Shown here one piece after another: positions 44,680-56,816 of a stretch of DNA of 64,000 nucleotides (position 1 is its first letter; every line of letters starts with the position of its first letter). A program made the position numbers and the translations under genes. The notes below the pieces were generated by a model. That model was not told the DNA's origin and ran no database searches. It saw only the letters and a list, made by a program, of their open reading frames with translations. The stretch comes from Acanthosoma haemorrhoidale (lineage: Eukaryota > Arthropoda > Insecta > Hemiptera > Acanthosomatidae). The stretch spans positions 87,545,333 to 87,609,332 of the forward strand of contig OV884013.1 in the NCBI GenBank assembly GCA_930367205.1, in the 5' to 3' direction.

Positions 44680-45506
44680 TAAAAAATAGCAACTATAGAG
44701 CAGAAAAAAAATAAAACTAATATAAAAAATCGTCGCCATTCAACAAAAACATCATTTCTGAATTTTTTTATAAAGGATTTCAGTTTTTTGGATATCTGGT
44801 GCAAAAAAAACCCTGTCCACTGCCTGTATTTTATATTTGCTTAATCCATTGAACTAGTTTTATATCAGGATATGAAGCCTAGCTATTTTTTTTTCATTAT
44901 GTAAAAGATTTGTTATGCTTTTTATCGACTTGAATCTGTTTGCATTAATCCCGAAATAGATTGTGTCATGTAACAGAAATATATTTATTCAATCTTTATT
45001 GTGCAATAATTACAATCTGCCTTTTATAAGGCAATAATAATACAGATAAATTATCTCATTCATACCATATTTACAGTCATCATTCACTCGCTCATTCATA
45101 CAATAGGACATGATTGGAGAAACTGGCCATTGCCAGGACTCCCACTGTCACGCGATTATAGCAGGTCACGAGGCCACTGCCGTTTCAGTCTCCGAGGAGG
45201 ATTATAGGGATGAGTGGCGCAGTGCAAAGACTGTGCTACAGGATTAGGGTGGTTGGAAAGGCTACTGTGGAATTTCATAAACTTGGAAGGGATGAGTTCT
45301 AGAATGTAGGGTATATTAAGGTCGTTATGAAGGGTTTTGTTGCTGACATAATAAGGGGCAGAAATATATTAACGATATTTTTTTTTCATATCCCCTTATT
45401 ATTAAAAATGATGGAAATCAGTATAGATTCTACATACATGGGTCTGTTTACAATAGGTCATTATATGTCCTGTAGCTTGGGTACATTTTATACAATTTTT
45501 AATAAT
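44680..45506. repeat. repeat D, copy 2 (interrupted by a LINE)
   Basis: Halves 44680-44985 and 45359-45506 are collinear with 35471-35862. The break is exactly at CAGAAATATATT, duplicated on both sides of LINE C2. Confidence 0.85.
44986..45358 (-). mobile_element. LINE C2: 5'-truncated LINE 3' end with target duplication
   Basis: About 373 bp homologous to the 3' part of LINE C1 (TTACAATCTGCC, CATGATTGGAGAAACT, GGTCACGAGGCCACTGCCGT). It is flanked by CAGAAATATATT at 44974-44985 and 45359-45370, a 10-12 bp target duplication (CA may be microhomology with the LINE). The empty site is preserved in repeat D copy 1. Confidence 0.88.
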
Positions 45507-48009
45507 GATACATTGCGATTTGTGGTTGTCACAAAAGTATAATGTACAATATACAATTCATTTTCTATACATAGAGAAGTATATAAACGAAATATCTGAC
45601 GTGAAAAGTGAAGAAACATAATCGAGAAAGATTCGCGGGACATGCCAAAAGTTTGTTTAGAGCTTATAACTACTCGATTGTTTTGATCAAGAATAATCTA
45701 TTTTTTTTTTTTTGCTAAACCATTGATCGTTGAAAATCACATTTTGAACAAACAAAAAAAAATGTGAACAGTTCCAATACTCTTAAAGCAAATCCTATTG
45801 AAATCAGTCGAACAACGTTAATACGATATACTCGTATATACCCTGAATAATAAAAAAATGTTTTCCGTTCCCCCACTTTTTTGTATATGCATAGACTTTT
45901 TCATATTAATACCTTACAGTCGGCACCACCAAATGAATATATTCTCAAAATGAAAATTTTTTTAAAAATATTTTTCAATTTTTTTTGTGAAGCGTCTCCT
46001 TAATTATATGGGTAATCATTGGAATCTAAAGTATGTTTTGAGAGTTGAGTTGAGAAAGATTTAACGTCACATTACCCGTATTATTAAGGGAATGATCACA
46101 TTTATAAAATTAATTGATTACTGTCAACCTTAAATATAAAGAAACAATACAAAAACACCGCATGATAAGCTATTAACTCCAATTCCCAAATATAATAAGA
46201 TGCACAAAATGAACTCTAAGAAAAGAATCAAGTTTCAATGTTTTTTTTCTGCTGTAATGGCGTTGAATAATTTAAGGTTACAAAATGGAATATTGCAACA
46301 TGATAGGAGGATATAATATTCTTAATAGCAGAAAGAATTAAACAATTTAAAAACCTAAATGGGTCACCACAGATAAATATACTTAGCAGTGACCACCAGC
46401 TATAATTATCTATTAAAAGATAAATGGCTTGCAACAGTGAAACTCATTGCTTTTGCATTGTGGGGCAATGACTTTTTAACTGTCGATGCACCGTTAAAGT
46501 GCGCAATCGTTCGTTAAAGTGTTCTACTAGCTACAATTTACAATCATAATTAAATTCATGCATGCTATACGTATTAGAATACAATATTTCTATATATCTA
46601 CAATATTTCCGTTTGTTTCGGTGAAAACAAGAGGCTTGAACTACATATTACATGGAAAAACATAAATACAAAAAATTATAATAAATCTGGATTAAATAAA
46701 TATTACTAGATGTATAAGCTAAAAATAAAAACTGTAAATATATCTTACCTGAAGAAATAAATATTACGTCAGTAATTTTCTAATGTAAGCAGTTTATAAA
46801 TTAATTCTATATAACTGGGAACTTACGTACGTAAAATATATACCAGGACATGCTAAAACGCAAGGAGGTGGTAGATGGATCAATACCGTACATTGGTTGA
46901 GGGAAAAATGAGCTCCTTCCGGTCTCTGCCATCCGAACACAAAGGTGAGTGATATGATTCATATTTCTTTTTTAATAATTTGTTTTTTCAGGTATTATTT
47001 TAATGGGTAAGGTATTGATTGGATGGTCGTCTGTCTTCTCAAGGACGAAGCAGAAATGAATTAAAAATTACAGTCATTTTATCCAGTGACATAGTCATAT
47101 ATGGTACTACTTGGAAGTTATGCCTTGTGATAAACCTAAGAGCTCACTTGATTCAAATTGAAGGTAGCAGCAGACCAGACGGATTGGTTATCGCCCACCC
47201 GAAGAGTGTCACTCAAAGGTCCCCCAAACTATGTCTTAAGAGAATCGTGCCAACAATTTGTTTTAAATCTAACCAGGCATTGTTTTGTACTTTTACGTGT
47301 TAAATATCTCTGTATCAGAGCAGTAATGAATAATAATTGTTAACTTTTGTTAATTTTGAAAAAAAAATAATAAAGTACATTTCAGATTTTACTTTAATTT
47401 TTAAAAATAAAAGTTTTATTTCTTTTAAAATTCTCACCAGCACGTAGTGCCATTGATATCGTTCCCCAGTGACAGTTTAGCAATATTATTTTTCAAATTT
47501 AGAAATAAAAAATTTTTATAACTGTTATTTCAAAGTTTGATTGCAAAAACTTTTAATTAAAAAATAAAACACTTCAAAGCCTTATAGAGTGTTTATTTGT
47601 TTGAACTGTAACGAAAAGAACCCTTCAGTGAAAAGAATAGACGTATAGACAAAAGGAAAACATACGATTTTTCAACTCTACTTTGAATAATTCATTGTAC
47701 GTGAATAATTCATTATAAGGAATGAAGTTATTATCATACAGATTATTAAAAATAACGCCATTCCGTATTCACTAATGGCAGTTTAGCTTATTTTTATTAG
47801 CTATTTTTCACATTATTTTAATTTGATTTCTAATATTTTATATAAAATGGGTACCTGGTTGTTCCAGTAATAGCATAAAACTCTTTTATTACGTTGGTGA
47901 ATAAAAAAATTTAAAATAATAAGAAAATTCTTTTATCCAACAGTTTGCTCTAAACGTTTACATAAAAGTTTTGCTTTAACCATCCTTTGGGATAATAAAA
48001 ACTAAAAGG
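45507..48009. other. AT-rich intergenic DNA with one weak exon-like stretch
   Basis: 46874-46943 reads MDQYRTLVEGKMSSFRSLPS then EHK and ends in AAAG|GTGAGT, a good donor consensus. There is no homology I recognise and the only nearby acceptor gives a 47-bp intron, so this is weak. The rest is AT-rich and unassigned. Confidence 0.3.
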
Positions 48010-48780
48010 TTTTGTTAAACTGTTTGTCGGGTTAGATGTCGAATATTCCCAAAGTGGGGAGAGGACGCCCGCCGCGGGCTAGGGTAACCTCTAGACGCCG
48101 TCCGGCGAGCGCCAAGAAAGAGATAGACCGGGTGGACCTGTGGTCTTTCACCCTGGCTGGTGGCCTAGTCGGCGGGCAACTTAATTCGTTTTGATCTGAC
48201 TCAATAAGATCTTAGAAGGTGTGCCACGATAAAGCACTATGTTCAGGAAAAGTGGAACAGGGTAGGTTTATAGGTAGTTTATGTGGTCTTGGAATGACCA
48301 CAAATTCACACTCGGTATCTAAGGGTAGGCCAAAACCGCCCGGATCCCAAAGGCGAGTGTGAACCGGAGAAAAGCAGACTGAATTGCCGTGGGAGAGGCT
48401 ACTAGGTAATAATTGTAGGGCCATGGCAACCGTCGTCCGCAAGGGAGAGGTATCTCCCAAGGAGCTCCTAGTTTTAGCGAGACGAAGGCAGAGATTCCCG
48501 CTAGGAAGGTGAGGGGTCTGACAACGCCGGACTAAAACATAGCGAGGTTAGGAGAGAGGGATGCAGAGGTAGTTGAATGAGAAGGCCATGGTTTGAGGAG
48601 AGCAGCAAGCGCCAGTGCAGAGAGAGAGAGCAGGGTTATAAGTGCCGGTTCGGTTCGTTCTGTGGTCCACCCTAAGACGCCTGGGTTATATAGGCAGGCC
48701 AGCCGTGGAGGGGATGGTTCCCCTACCTGCGGCTGTTTCCCCCACTAGCTTCTCCCCCCTCTCTGATTGACTTCTTAAGC
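48010..48780. other. GC-rich island, unidentified
   Basis: About 770 bp with composition very unlike its neighbours: CGCCCGCCGCGGGCTAGGGT, CGCCGTCCGGCGAGCGCC, and a block ending CCTGGGTTATATAGGCAGGCC. Frames on both strands are short. The sharp borders and untranslated character resemble the 5' or 3' untranslated part of a GC-rich retroelement or an unprocessed RNA gene, but I cannot name it. Confidence 0.4.
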
Positions 48781-51700
48781 TTTATTATTAAAAATGTGGA
48801 AATATAGGTAGATATTTTCTTGGTCGAGAAGAGGGGAACTTCTAATTATTCGTAGTTAAGAGGTTGACACAACACTGTTAAAATGAAACTTTTAATAATA
48901 AATCAGATAATAATTTACGTATTTTTAGTTGATGAAAGAATGACAGTAAACACTTAATTCAAGCTTTCAGGCTAAAAATCCTCTTCAGTTTTCAAGAAAG
49001 TTGTTTGAAAGTAAAATCGAATACACGTTCCTTGATGGGGATAACGTAGCTCTCATTATCTCATTATCTTTGTTTGAAAATTATCATGGGAATCAATTTT
49101 AAATTGATAAATCAAAAAGGGTTGGATAGATTTAAAAGGATTGGGCTAGTAAGCCATCAGTTGATGATAAACAGTTGTTTATGACATCATCGCTAAGTAT
49201 TGAATTCTCAACAAATAAATAGCAATATATATAAAGAAATAACGTCGTCATTGAATAAAGATTATTAGAAAAATTAACTGTAATTATAGGTGGATTTTTT
49301 TCTGCTTTCCCCCCCAAAAATGGCTATTTCCACCAGATTTTCTTTTAACGTCAAATTATTATTATTGTTTTGTTATCATTTTAAGGAAGAATCCATAATT
49401 AAATTGCAAATTGTCTCTATAAACCAGGATCAATGCACAAGGATCAAGATAACCTTTCAAAACTGTGCACTTACCTCCTCAAATTTTCTACTGTCGCTAT
49501 TTAAATAAATACCTAGATGACTATTATAATTTATGATTGTCGTGGGAGCTTGATTTTTTAGCCTGAAATCAGAAAGGAGCGATCGATTAGTTCCTAACAA
49601 GTACCTAAAGAAAAGTTTATTATAAAAAAGAAAAGGTTCCGCTGGTACGTGCCTGCTTTACATAGACTGAACAAACAGCTTAATCAACACCTTCCGATCT
49701 GAGAGATGGTTGACCGAGGGTCAGGTAGAGCTCCTCCAATCATACCGGTATCTTTGTGGTCGAGGTAACACTGAGGATCCTGCGATTAAACACTCAACTT
49801 TGTAATAGCTCTTGCTCTTACATAAATCACTCTCCCTCTTCAAATAGCCTGGAGAAGATAGTTACTCGAAAAACCTAGATGTTAATAGACTCACTGACAT
49901 GGTAAAGTGGTATTTATAATTGTCCAGTCGTTAACTGGCTTAAAAAAAGTGGAAGTTTTTGTGCATAGCAATCATACAGATTTTGGATTACCCTTTATTT
50001 GACTTACATTTTGTAGAAATCGCATCAAAAACTCTTTTATTGCGCTTTTAATTTCACCTTTCTGGCACATGTTATTTCGAAAATAGCCGTTTCAAAAAAT
50101 ATTATTTGCGATAAACCGCGCTGGACATCAAATGTTACTTAAAACGGGAGATGATAGGTTAAATGTAAGCAGTCACTCTTGGAGAAAAAGCCAGATGAAA
50201 ATATAAGCCTCTTTGGGCACTGAAATTCGGTTTGAAATAGATAAAACATGCTAACTGTAAAAAAGCAAATACAACAAGTTAAACAAGACGTTTCGCAACG
50301 ACATAACCTGGAGGTTATTAACGAAGCCATCATTGGAAAATGCTTAAAATTCGACATAAATGGGATACTCTCATCGCCCAACACATTAACAACTAAGACC
50401 GATATATGTCGCCATGTAACCCACAATAACAACTATGACATCTTCTGCAGTAGCAACGTTATAATTTGAAAACGAAATTATTACAATACAACACAATTAC
50501 ACAGTAATTTCGACAATGAAGGTCGTTTTGAGTAATGAACATTATTTATTTATATGTATTGCAGAGGTATTTTGAATACGGAAAAAAAAACTGCACTTCC
50601 GCAAAAAAGTCTCAGAGCTTTTGTCTTTGTAATCCTTCGTGAAGCAGTGTTGGAAGAATTTGAGAAGAAAGAGACATCTCATTATTTCAAAAACATTTTT
50701 TACAAATAAGTTTTAACTCTAAAATAGATGAGCTGCTGAGTACACAATGGACCTTGTAAGTAATAAAATGGTACAGATTCAATACATAACTATATAAAAT
50801 AACAATTAAAAAATACAAATAAGAAGCAGTATATCTTGCCAAAAGGATCAGTAGCTTCGCTATTTTTTCCTATCAGATCTGAGAATTTCTTTACAGCTAA
50901 CAAAAGTTGTTCACTTCAATTAAAATCAAAATTTTTGCTAAAGTATATATAAATAAGGACGTAGCACGTGAAGGGACAATAAAGAGATATAAGTGTTAAG
51001 TAGAGTCGAAGTCTCCAAATGATTGTGAAAAATAATACTCCCTATTTAATTTTATTTTTTGATTAAATATTTCATTCGGTTGTTTTGGAGTGTATATTTA
51101 AATTTTGAAATCAATTGAATTATTTTTATGGTTGATATGATAAAATATAAACAGTGAGACCGACGAATAAATCTCTCAACCCTTACCTTATTGAATGGAA
51201 ATAAAAAGTTTCAAATTAAAAAGATGCCCACAGATGATTCTTCGAAAACGGGCTCCTATTCTCACCCAGGTGTTGTGAACGAGGGGGAAAAAACCAATCG
51301 GATAGAAACCGAAGTTCAAAGAGTTCGCAGGGCCTAAAACAAAAAACGTAGAACCAAGCATAACATTTTTTTCCATGTCAGACCTGTGTCCCCTAGATTA
51401 TTCACGGGACCCAACCACTTCGTCATCTTCAGAGATCTCAACAGCCGGGAAGGTGCGAAACAGTACATATACATAATAAAAAATGTATTCTGAATATGTT
51501 ATTCGAATAATTGATAAACCGTTTTCTTTTGTTGCTTTTATCAAGTTGACGACTCTATTGTGATTTTTATTCTCATTTTTGAATAGTATAAGCAAGTATT
51601 CCCTGCACAATTTTGGCTTCGTTAATTTATATGCCCCGTTATTTTAGGGCTTAGCATACATGCTTCATTGTCTTGTTTATTATTAGATGCCTTTAAAAAA

Positions 51701-54700
51701 TAAAAATCTGAGCGGAGTATGGTGACACAACCGCTCTCAGCGTACTTATTACGCCCTTTATGCAATCCATTCGAGCTTTCATGACTCTAAAGGCCAAGGA
51801 TCACTTAACCACTCTTTACCATCGCAGTATATTTTTTGCAAGAGCCTACATTCAATTTGTTTGTCTGGAATGATGCCATGGAGATCCACATCCAACTAAT
51901 TACGTCCTTTGCCTTGCATCGATCAGTGTACATACGATTCTGCTCTTGTCCTTCATTACTGTATTGCTCTCATCAATGTATTTTTTACACCACTCCTAAG
52001 ACATGTTTTTTTGCCGCAAAATTTTCTATTTAGTTCTATCAGTTATAAGGACACTTGATATTGCAGAGGTTTTGTGCAAAATTTACTTAGCTTCAAATGA
52101 TACTGTTCTGCGTCATTATTTATTTTTTGCAGTTATTAGTGATTTCTGTTTTTATTTCGGTTAGTAATGGTTGATTGGTGAAATTGTCCCTTTGCATATC
52201 ATTTAGTAGTCCCCCATCGCTTTATCTAAATATAAAAACAAAGTAATAGGGCTCAGATGGCATTCATGCGGCCTGTTAGCCTGCTGACTGGGCTAAATCA
52301 AGCGCAAGGAATGTGACACTAATGCGGTGTTGATACAGCGCCACTGCTGGTGACAGCGAATGCCGCCCCGGGGTGCGCAGATAGGATCTGAAACCTGCCC
52401 GGCGGAGGCAAAAACTCCCTCTGTTGACAAACATGCTGTCGGCTGGTCCTATGTCTATGTCAGATCTCGATGCTCTGTCCTAATAGCGTATTCATATGGC
52501 GGTCCCCCACGGAGACCGTGAAACGAATGGGGTAAGGGATGGATGCTAATGTCATAATCCCATCCTCACTTATTTAGTTACCTTACCTGCACGTTGTAAA
52601 GCAAATCTTCCAAGGTTATCCCACTTTTTGACATGAGAGGGGTGAAAAATAAGCCCTGAACAGAACATGCTCTTAATTGAGATGCTCAGTATCCTTGGAT
52701 TACTGGTTTCATGCTTAAAGCAAGTTCAGACGCAGCTCGGATAGGTGACGTGAGTGTCTGTCGAACACAAAAAGTTCGCACACAGGGTAAACTGACACAG
52801 TTTTAACGCGCCAGTGAACTGCGAAGGTTTGTGCTCGTACCTTAGATTTCACTAGTCTAGATTACTCACGGTCACCTTTCCGAAACGCGTCTCAAATTGC
52901 GCTATGCTTTAAGGTAAATTAAATAACCACGTATATATATCTGTGGGGATTTGATTAAATTTGTAAGGAAACGTAATTCCTACAGGCATCAAAATATGGG
53001 GAAAATCAAGAGCTCGCATGGCCACCATCACTAGATTCCTGGGGTAGGACTGCTTATCATCCACCGGGATCGTATGAGTTTACTTACGTACTAAACTGTA
53101 GCTAGATAGACTAATTCTCTATAACAATTAGTAATATTCAATTATCCTATTCTATAACATATTTTTATACAGACGTTATAAAAAAAATCTTCCTTGAGAT
53201 ATTTCATTAAACTGACCTGATAAACTGGTCTACGATGATGTTTCACCATAAGCTGGATGACATTAATTGTGACCTATGGGATCATTAATTAATCGATTCA
53301 TCTAATTGACTTTTGTCCACCAGGTTTGTACTAGGCGATTCACTGTGCGCAGCCTGTTGGAAAAATCGAGATCTATCGATACTCTACGTAAAAAAATTAT
53401 ATGAATAATTTTTATAATATCTTTTTTAAACAAACTATGAAAAATATATGTATAAACACGCTTAAATTTGCAAATATGCAAATAGTTTTAAGGAAAAGAA
53501 TTTTTTTTAAAATTTATATTCATTAATTGTTAAGGGTAGCTAAAGCTGTAGGTACGCCATTGTCTGGGACATCCTCATCTTATTTTGTCCACAGAGAACA
53601 CATGGAAGGTACTTAATATCTTTAATACGCGTTCTATGTTGCAAGCTATCTATATTACGTTTGAGTTTTAGGAATTCGCTTAGAGCATTATCAGCTGACA
53701 TTTACATTTTATTTTTTCTATTTTGCCGCTCATTATGCTAACACGTATCTTCTGTTCTCTTGGTGGCAGGTAATAGGATGGAGATGAAACACAATAACCA
53801 TTGATTCCCCGATCTGGAAGATACAGTGGCTGCCCAGGCGGGAAAGCGGTCCACATTAACCCCCCCCCCCCTCACCAACCAACTCCCTTGAGTTGCAGCG
53901 TCGGTAAACGGATACTTTGGAAGCTGAAAAAGAGGATCAAAAATTTTTTTGGAGCTAAGTCTCCCGTTACGGGGCCGGCCACCCTGGTGCGATACTAAAC
54001 ATCGCGCTCTACTAGCCAGGACCTCCTCTGGGCAGACATCGTATCTACTGTCCTGTCGGAGAAGTTTTTTCGGTGCTACTCCTAAGGGCGCACCTTTTTT
54101 AAGGATATACATACCACTTCATATTGTATCCGAGCAATTTTATCTCTGCAACTATTTTAGGAAAATCCGTGGTCCCTCTCCATGTTCTAGGCCAGGTTAA
54201 GAGGATAAATATTAGAAAGTAAAGAAAATAGAGCTAGCTTGTAAATAACCCGTTCTCCGTGGCGTACCTTTCGTCACCTAGGGCGGTCCTCATTTTCCCG
54301 CCCTTTCTAAGTCAAGCAAAATTAATTAATAGTTATTAATAATTGAATTATTTTTTAAAAATAGATTGTGCACATAATAAGAAAATGTAACTGTGTTTAT
54401 GTATTGATTTGTCTTGTTTTTTTTATTAAAAAAATCTTGAATGAAATTTTTATCATGTGTTAATTGTTTTATAGGTTTTAATTTACCGCAAGGCTACCTA
54501 TCTTTACCTTGCCATCGTTTATTTCAAATTTACTTTATTAATCAGTGTATTTTTTTCGTAAAAATGACACCCCCGAGTCGGGTCGCCGGGATCAGCACGG
54601 CTTTTTGCTGAATTGTGCTTACTTATTATATAACCATTGGTTTTATTGATCGCAACATTACTATATTGTTTATTCTTATGTGATATTGACAAAAATATAA

Positions 54701-55284
54701 AACAATGCTGCCCTAAAATATGTCTCTCCCGGGCCGGACTGCCCCCGCCCCGACACCCTGCTGCCCTTATGTTAGTACACCCTAAATAAAAAACCTAAAT
54801 CGTGGATGAAAAAAAAATGTACATTAATTATAGTTTATTAAAAATCGGTAGTCTTTTTTTTTTTGTATTGGAGCCGATATTTACTTTATATTAATTCATA
54901 TTTTTCAACGTTAATACAGAAACATAAAACAGCCATTCTTATGGGCTTGTAGATTGCTCAAGTGCTGGTTGCAAATATGTTTCAAACAAGGTTTACTGCA
55001 CAAGGAAGAATGCTATATTGCTATAATTTAAATGAGGTAAATTTTTGTAAATATTTTAAAACTTATGTACAGATATTTTCTATTCCCTATACACCTGAAA
55101 TATGCGCAATGTAACATTAAAGATGGAAAACGAATGTGGAAAACTTATGCTTAGAATCTAAGTTCTAACTGATTAAAGCTGGCTGAAAAAAGTATTTTAA
55201 AGCCTTTGCGTTGTATTTTTTAAAGGTGCAATTGGTATAATATCCGACCAATGTATATTTTAAATAATTTTTGGGTTGAGTAAT
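48781..55284. other. long anonymous intergenic stretch
   Basis: Mostly AT-rich. Two less AT-rich patches stand out: 52240-52560 (GCGCCACTGCTGGTGACAGC, CGCCCCGGGGTGCGC) and 53790-54080 (a C run near 53860, GGGGCCGGCCACC). Neither has a convincing frame. No gene recognised. Confidence 0.4.
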
Positions 55285-55345
55285 ATTGTAACGGCGGGGA
55301 TTTGAAACCAGCACCTTCTGGTTTTCGAACGAGGTACTCTACTTA
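55285..55345 (-). mobile_element. tRNA-like SINE head or pseudo-tRNA
   Basis: On the minus strand, AAGTAGAGTACCTCGTTCGA (box A-like) and GTGCTGGTTTCAAATCCCCG (box B-like) are spaced as in a tRNA. The acceptor and anticodon stems do not pair properly, so it is a tRNA-derived repeat or pseudogene rather than a working tRNA. Confidence 0.5.
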
Positions 55346-56150
55346 TTTTATACTGTACTAAGGCTATTCAAATTATAAAATAAAAGTTATTTGTTGAAAA
55401 ATATTTAATGAAATTTACGTTAAGGTAGGGTCAGATTGACCAGAAACGTTTATTGATGCAGTGCAGGTAGGTATCTAGGATTCCCCCGACCAGACTTCAG
55501 ATTCTCTTCTTCCCAGTATCAGTCAAGCTGTCAACAAAGCGGTTCTACTCAGTTAAGGGGCATTTCTAACCCATACGATGTATTGGACTTCGGACCGCCA
55601 TCATGAAACTGGCCAATTTAGGAGATGTATTTCCTAAATAATGGCCACAAGGAAAAAATTAAAGAGATGTGACAAAAGAAAAGATAGAAATAAGGGACAA
55701 TTCTTTAAAAGTTTCGTAAAAGCAAATGTGTAGAACATCAAATTTCTTGATGCACTTACTGTTACGATGAAGACTAAATATTGTGAGATTTTTCTATTCC
55801 ATGTATTGTGTAACTTCATGTACACTTTTATGTCTTATCTCGTACTTACCGATTTTGTATTATTCATAAAGTGTTTGTTGGAGAAAGATATTTTTCCATT
55901 CTTCTTTTTTCTTTTTTTTTTTTTTTTAATATTTATGCGTATTTTTATATTTTGTACTTTTTTGTCCTTCTTCTCTTCTTTTCCTTGCCATCGTGTATAA
56001 TAAGGAAAATGAAAATTCCCATAGCGTTTCTCATAATTATTTATTAGTTTTTATATTTTTTATTATCATACGTCTCAAACTCCTCAAAAGCCTATACATA
56101 GTTAATATCTATTTATGAATACAGAAAATTATTTTTACGTCATATTTATT
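55346..56150. other. AT-rich host flank of the BEL/Pao insertion
   Basis: No gene recognised. A T-rich run lies at 55900-55927. Confidence 0.5.
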
Positions 56151-56155
56151 ATTAG

Positions 56156-56635
56156 TGTTCGGGCGTACGTGGCTTGCGAGAGTTTTGTAGCGGGGGCGGG
56201 TTGTGTGAGATTCATGTCGGCCGTCCGGTAGCCCTAGTACTATCGATAGCTGTTAGAACTCGTATCTCGGTGGCCTCCCCCCTCCCTCTCACCTCCCTCC
56301 CTCTCACCGCTCTCTCTCTCACTTCTCCGTAAAACTATGAACCAGTCAGTGGTCACTCTTCTGTTGAAATCTTCTTTTTCCATCTGGAGTCATCGGCCAG
56401 CGGTGTTATATCGACATTTCCTCAGGTATCATTTAATTATTCCCATTTTCCTCACCTCCCTTCGTCGACAAAAAACATCGCTTGCGATCCAGCTGCGGCT
56501 AGTCATCTTGTGGCAGAACGACCTCGGACTCGGTAAGTTTGTCTTTCAATTTTCACCTTTTTATTTCCCTGTGGGTGTAAGTCCCAGGCTCTCGGAAAGT
56601 TCATCTGCCGTAAATTTTCGAGAGTCGGGTTTACA
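56156..56635 (+). repeat. 5' LTR
   Basis: 480 bp, TGTTC...TACA. Contains a CT-rich block (about 56275-56330) and, near its 3' end, G|GTAAGT at 56532-56538, a strong splice-donor consensus. No clear AATAAA was seen. By eye I found no difference from the 3' LTR. Confidence 0.95.
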
Positions 56636-56638
56636 TTT

Positions 56639-56652
56639 TGGTGCCGAAACCC
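56639..56652 (+). promoter_or_regulatory. primer-binding site
   Basis: TGGTGCCGAAACCC begins 3 bp after the LTR. The TGG start fits pairing with the CCA end of a tRNA; which tRNA I cannot say. Confidence 0.75.
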
Positions 56653-56816
56653 AAGGGAATCGACCTTTAGACTTTCTATTATCTCCTTATCGCCTTATCC
56701 CCGCTTATCATAATTGTAAATTCAATTTTTACTGCAATTTAAACTTTAAAATTCAAATTTAAATTTTAATCTTCATTCTAACTTAATTTCAATTTTCCTT
56801 CATTTAATATTTCATC

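Noticed and set aside
47019..47303. 94-residue open frame near 47 kb
   Set aside because: No recognised domain, and no splice sites linking it convincingly to the exon-like stretch at 46874.
53955..54030. tRNA-like string on the minus strand (GGCTAGTAGAGCGCGATG and following)
   Set aside because: Only a box A-like part and a weak anticodon arm can be seen; box B is not convincing and no related copy is in the window.
56337..56762. Open frame inside and past the 5' LTR (and its twin at 62886)
   Set aside because: It is LTR sequence repeated in both LTRs. The two versions end differently and no homology is seen.
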